NCBI RefSeq assembly: GCF_031426495.1 | Contig: NZ_JANPLK010000043.1 | Location: forward strand, 62,001-126,000 | Reading direction: 5' to 3' | DNA: 64,000 nt | Source of the DNA: Gemmatimonas sp. | GTDB lineage: Bacteria > Gemmatimonadota > Gemmatimonadetes > Gemmatimonadales > Gemmatimonadaceae | In this document: piece after piece, positions 62,021 to 64,000 of the stretch | Numbering within the stretch: position 1 is the stretch's first letter | How the letters are laid out: the number at the start of each line of letters is the position of its first letter | The notes under the pieces: generated by a model | Told to the model about the DNA's origin: nothing | Seen by the model: only the letters and a program-made list of their open reading frames with translations | Database searches by the model: none | Program-made: the position numbers and the translations under genes

Positions 62021-62770
62021 TCAGTTGGGTCGCAAGGCATAGTCAAACGTGAAATACACGATCAGCACGTCGTCCGTCCATCCCTGAGGAAGCGGGCCGA
62101 ATCCGCGCGTGGAACCAACCGCTTCAACCGCACCCATCGCATCGAGATCGTAGATACGATCACCCGATCCCTTCACGACTTCGATGGCCATCACCGAGCC
62201 GTCGCGACGGATCGTGAATTTCACCTCCGACACGAGCGATGCGGACACACGGCGCGGCGTCCAGTTCAACGTGATTTGCCGGACGATATTCTGCAGATAC
62301 CCGGGATACGGAAAGTCGATCCCGCGAATGCTCAGGTTCGCGACATCCGCCCCTTTGCCGCCCTGCGCGCCAGCACCAGCCTTAGGCGCCGCAGTGGCTT
62401 TCGACGCGGTCGGCGATGCGGTCTTCGAACCCGCCGTCTTGGTGCGCGATGTCGAGGGCGTCGCCTTGGGCGACGGCAAAACCTTCTTGGCGGTCGAGGG
62501 CTTCGGGATCACCTTCTCTTCCGGCACACGCTCGGCGCCAGCGATATCCGGGGCCTGCGCCGACGGCTGCGCGGCGGGAGTCACCACACCGGCTTGTCGC
62601 GGTCCAGGCGGTGCACCCACTAACTCTACGCGGTACACCGGCGGACGCGGCGCCTCGGCACGCGTGCCCCACCAGATGGCCGCCGCCACGAGTGCGAGGT
62701 GCACCACCGCGGAGAACGCGATGCCGCGGCCGAGCGTCGTCGGCCCAGTCGCCGTGCGCGACAGGCTCAC
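62021..62770 (-). CDS. TolA/TonB-like energy-transducing protein
   Basis: The 249-residue protein has one N-terminal membrane span (GRGIAFSAVVHLALVAAAIWW), a long Pro/Lys/Ala/Thr-rich spacer that crosses the periplasm, and a C-terminal TonB/TolA-type domain. That domain reads YLQNIVRQITLNWTPRRVSA, EVKFTIRRDGSVMAIEVVKG. Position between tolR and tolB suggests TolA, but sequence alone cannot separate TolA from TonB. The GTG start overlaps the tolR stop as GTGA. Confidence 0.88.
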   Translation of the reverse strand: MSLSRTATGPTTLGRGIAFSAVVHLALVAAAIWWGTRAEAPRPPVYRVELVGAPPGPRQAGVVTPAAQPSAQAPDIAGAERVPEEKVIPKPSTAKKVLPSPKATPSTSRTKTAGSKTASPTASKATAAPKAGAGAQGGKGADVANLSIRGIDFPYPGYLQNIVRQITLNWTPRRVSASLVSEVKFTIRRDGSVMAIEVVKGSGDRIYDLDAMGAVEAVGSTRGFGPLPQGWTDDVLIVYFTFDYALRPN

Positions 62771-63180
62771 CGATCGCCGTCCGGTTCAGCGACGAGCCCG
62801 ACATCCGTGATGCCCTTGGCCTTCATCGCGGCGACGATGCGCACCACGGTCCCGTACGGTACGGCCTCGTCGGCACGCAGATACACGCCACCGCCGCCCT
62901 TCTTGTCCGACAACGCCTTGATGCTTCCCGCGAACTCGTCGAACGAGAGCTTGGTCTCGTCGATGAAGATCTGCCCACGCCGATCGACCGTGATCACGAG
63001 TCCGTTTTTCGGTTCCAGCGGCGCGACATCCGCCGTCGGCAGCGCGATATCCACGCCGCCTTGCATGATCGGTGCAGTGATCATGAAGATGATCATCAGC
63101 AGCATCATCACGTCGATCAGCGACACCACGTTGATCTCAGCGTTCACGCCAGCGCGCTCCCGACGGCGGCCGCGGCGCAT
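62767..63180 (-). CDS. tolR: TolR/ExbD biopolymer transport protein
   Basis: The 137-residue protein has one N-terminal span (INVVSLIDVMMLLMIIFMI) carrying the conserved Asp (SLIDVM) needed for proton use, then a periplasmic domain (VDIALPTADVA, GGGGVYLRADEAVPYGTVV). It pairs with TolQ as the proton-driven stator. Two bases separate it from tolQ. It could equally be an ExbD, but the operon is Tol-Pal. Confidence 0.93.
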   Translation of the reverse strand: MRRGRRRERAGVNAEINVVSLIDVMMLLMIIFMITAPIMQGGVDIALPTADVAPLEPKNGLVITVDRRGQIFIDETKLSFDEFAGSIKALSDKKGGGGVYLRADEAVPYGTVVRIVAAMKAKGITDVGLVAEPDGDR

Positions 63181-63182
63181 CC

Positions 63183-63923
63183 TCAGATCCGCCCTTCGCG
63201 CACCATCAGCGCGATCAGTTCCGAGCCGAAACCTTCAAGCGCGTCGTCGAAGCGATTGAGGCGTGACGCAAACACGTTGTACGCGAACGCCGCCGGAATC
63301 GCGACCGCGAGTGCCGCTGCGGTCGCCATCAGCGCAGTACCAATACCTGGCGCCACCGCTTGAATGTTGCCCGAACCTTTCTGGCCGATGCCGACGAACG
63401 CTTCGATCACGCCGAGGACGGTGCCGAAGAGGCCAATCAGCGGACTCACGCTGCCGACCGTCGCCAACCACGGGATGTACTGCCCGAGATCTTCACGCGC
63501 CTTCGACCCTTCGGCGTCGAGCACGAGCCGCAACGCTTCCACCTGTGAGCCGGACAACCGCGCCGTGCGATCATTGGTCGCGCCGAGTGCCGGCTTGGTG
63601 TCGTTCAGGAACGACACCGCTCGCGCGAAAACCGCCGTGAACGCACTGGGCTTGGCCCGCTGCGCGCACAGCATCGCGTCGTCCATGCCGCGCGCGCGCT
63701 CGAAGTCGGCCACAAACGCCCGGCCGTTGGTCTCGGCCGTCTTGAATCCGCGCCACTTCGAGAACATGATCGCCCATGAAATCAGCGACAGCACCACCAA
63801 CAGTGCCAACACGCTCTTTGTAACGGGATCGCTGTTGATCAGCATGCCCAGCATCGATGACGGCAACGCGTCCTTCTCGCTCGCCAGCTGCAGTGCGGCG
63901 AACAGTCCGACCACCGCCGTCAC
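63183..63923 (-). CDS. tolQ: TolQ/ExbB/MotA proton channel protein
   Basis: The 246-residue membrane protein has three spans: KSVLALLVVLSLISWAIMFS, the second around YIPWLATVGSVSPLIGLFGT, and the third MATAAALAVAIPAAFAYNVF. The TolQ/ExbB motifs include GLFGTVLGVIEAF. The GTG start overlaps the preceding gene's stop (GTGA). It forms the stator with TolR that energises the Tol-Pal system and perhaps the TonB-type receptor at 30032. Confidence 0.94.
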   Translation of the reverse strand: MTAVVGLFAALQLASEKDALPSSMLGMLINSDPVTKSVLALLVVLSLISWAIMFSKWRGFKTAETNGRAFVADFERARGMDDAMLCAQRAKPSAFTAVFARAVSFLNDTKPALGATNDRTARLSGSQVEALRLVLDAEGSKAREDLGQYIPWLATVGSVSPLIGLFGTVLGVIEAFVGIGQKGSGNIQAVAPGIGTALMATAAALAVAIPAAFAYNVFASRLNRFDDALEGFGSELIALMVREGRI

Positions 63924-64000
63924 GCCTGCTGCTCCAGGCGCGCACGACGATCGGCGAAGAACCGATAGGTGTTCTCAAGTCCTTCGCGCAACGTGACCTT
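63920..64000 (-). CDS. C-terminal end of an NAD-dependent epimerase/reductase-like protein (partial)
   Basis: Only the last 26 codons are in the window: a stretch reading KVTLREGLENTYRFFADRRA and ending LEQQA. The LREGLENTYRFF pattern resembles the C-terminal helix of short-chain sugar-nucleotide epimerases and reductases such as GDP-fucose synthase, but this is weak. The TGA overlaps the tolQ GTG as GTGA, so it is upstream in the same operon. Confidence 0.5.
   Translation of the reverse strand, partial: KVTLREGLENTYRFFADRRARLEQQA

Overview
The window looks like part of a high-G+C bacterial chromosome with a Gram-negative (diderm) envelope. It carries lptD, a Tol-Pal operon, a TonB-dependent receptor, tatA/tatC and lipoproteins. 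Several neighbourhoods, however, recall Firmicutes: hemW-hrcA-dnaJ-prmA-rsmE, rpsU-yqeY and aroQ-M24 peptidase-accB/accC. Together with mutS2, recX, a CpsB-type phosphatase and a DUF4321 protein, this combination suggests Gemmatimonadota, probably close to Gemmatimonas. That assignment is an inference from gene content, not a database match. I see no insertion sequence, prophage, CRISPR array or rRNA, and no gap longer than 300 bases. Almost every gene lies on the minus strand; the exceptions are the heptose kinase, two tRNAs and the PpiD-like foldase.

Layout, read in the minus-strand direction of transcription from right to left. At 64000-58453 is the 3' end of an epimerase/reductase-type gene, then tolQ-tolR-tolA/tonB-tolB-pal-cpoB and tatC. 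At 58456-49957 lptD is followed by histidine catabolism genes hutH-hutU-(radical SAM)-hutI. At 49857-45531 is a large TPR protein, a polyprenyl diphosphate synthase, a DUF4321 membrane protein and tatA. The ppiD-like gene (43622-45454, plus strand) converges on tatA across a shared bidirectional terminator. At 43359-33149 a second large TPR protein leads into aroQ, an M24 peptidase, accB, pilT, accC, comB and ftsK. At 32998-28706 are a TonB-dependent receptor, a glycerophosphodiesterase and yraN. At 28556-19381 are recA, recX, alaS, a small unknown, a CpsB-like phosphatase, gmhA, a short-chain dehydrogenase, the CCA-adding enzyme and an unknown, followed by rarA. A lipoprotein and hflX follow, then the divergent plus-strand block of tRNA-Val, tRNA-Met/Ile2 and hldE kinase. 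At 14624-1 are a DMT transporter, a type II-like asparaginase, a CMD-family protein, obg, dprA, hemW, hrcA, dnaJ, prmA, rsmE, hinT, rpsU, yqeY, mutS2 and dnaG.

The genes fall into working groups: envelope building and maintenance (Tol-Pal, LptD, heptose synthesis, prenyl diphosphate, Tat), protein quality control (HrcA/DnaJ, PpiD), DNA maintenance (RecA/RecX, RarA, MutS2, DprA, DnaG, FtsK), and translation (AlaS, CCA enzyme, PrmA, RsmE, bS21, Obg, HflX). Fatty acid initiation (AccB/AccC) and histidine breakdown complete the set. Genes are packed very tightly: more than a dozen junctions are 4-base GTGA or ATGA overlaps, which points to translational coupling.

Most of the window is ordinary housekeeping sequence. 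The best candidates for something undescribed are a radical SAM/SPASM-like enzyme coupled on both sides inside the hut operon, two large TPR proteins with long disordered acidic or Thr-Pro-rich linkers, and pilT inserted between accB and accC. A structured element just upstream of mutS2 is also worth checking. I found no convincing wholly new multi-gene system.
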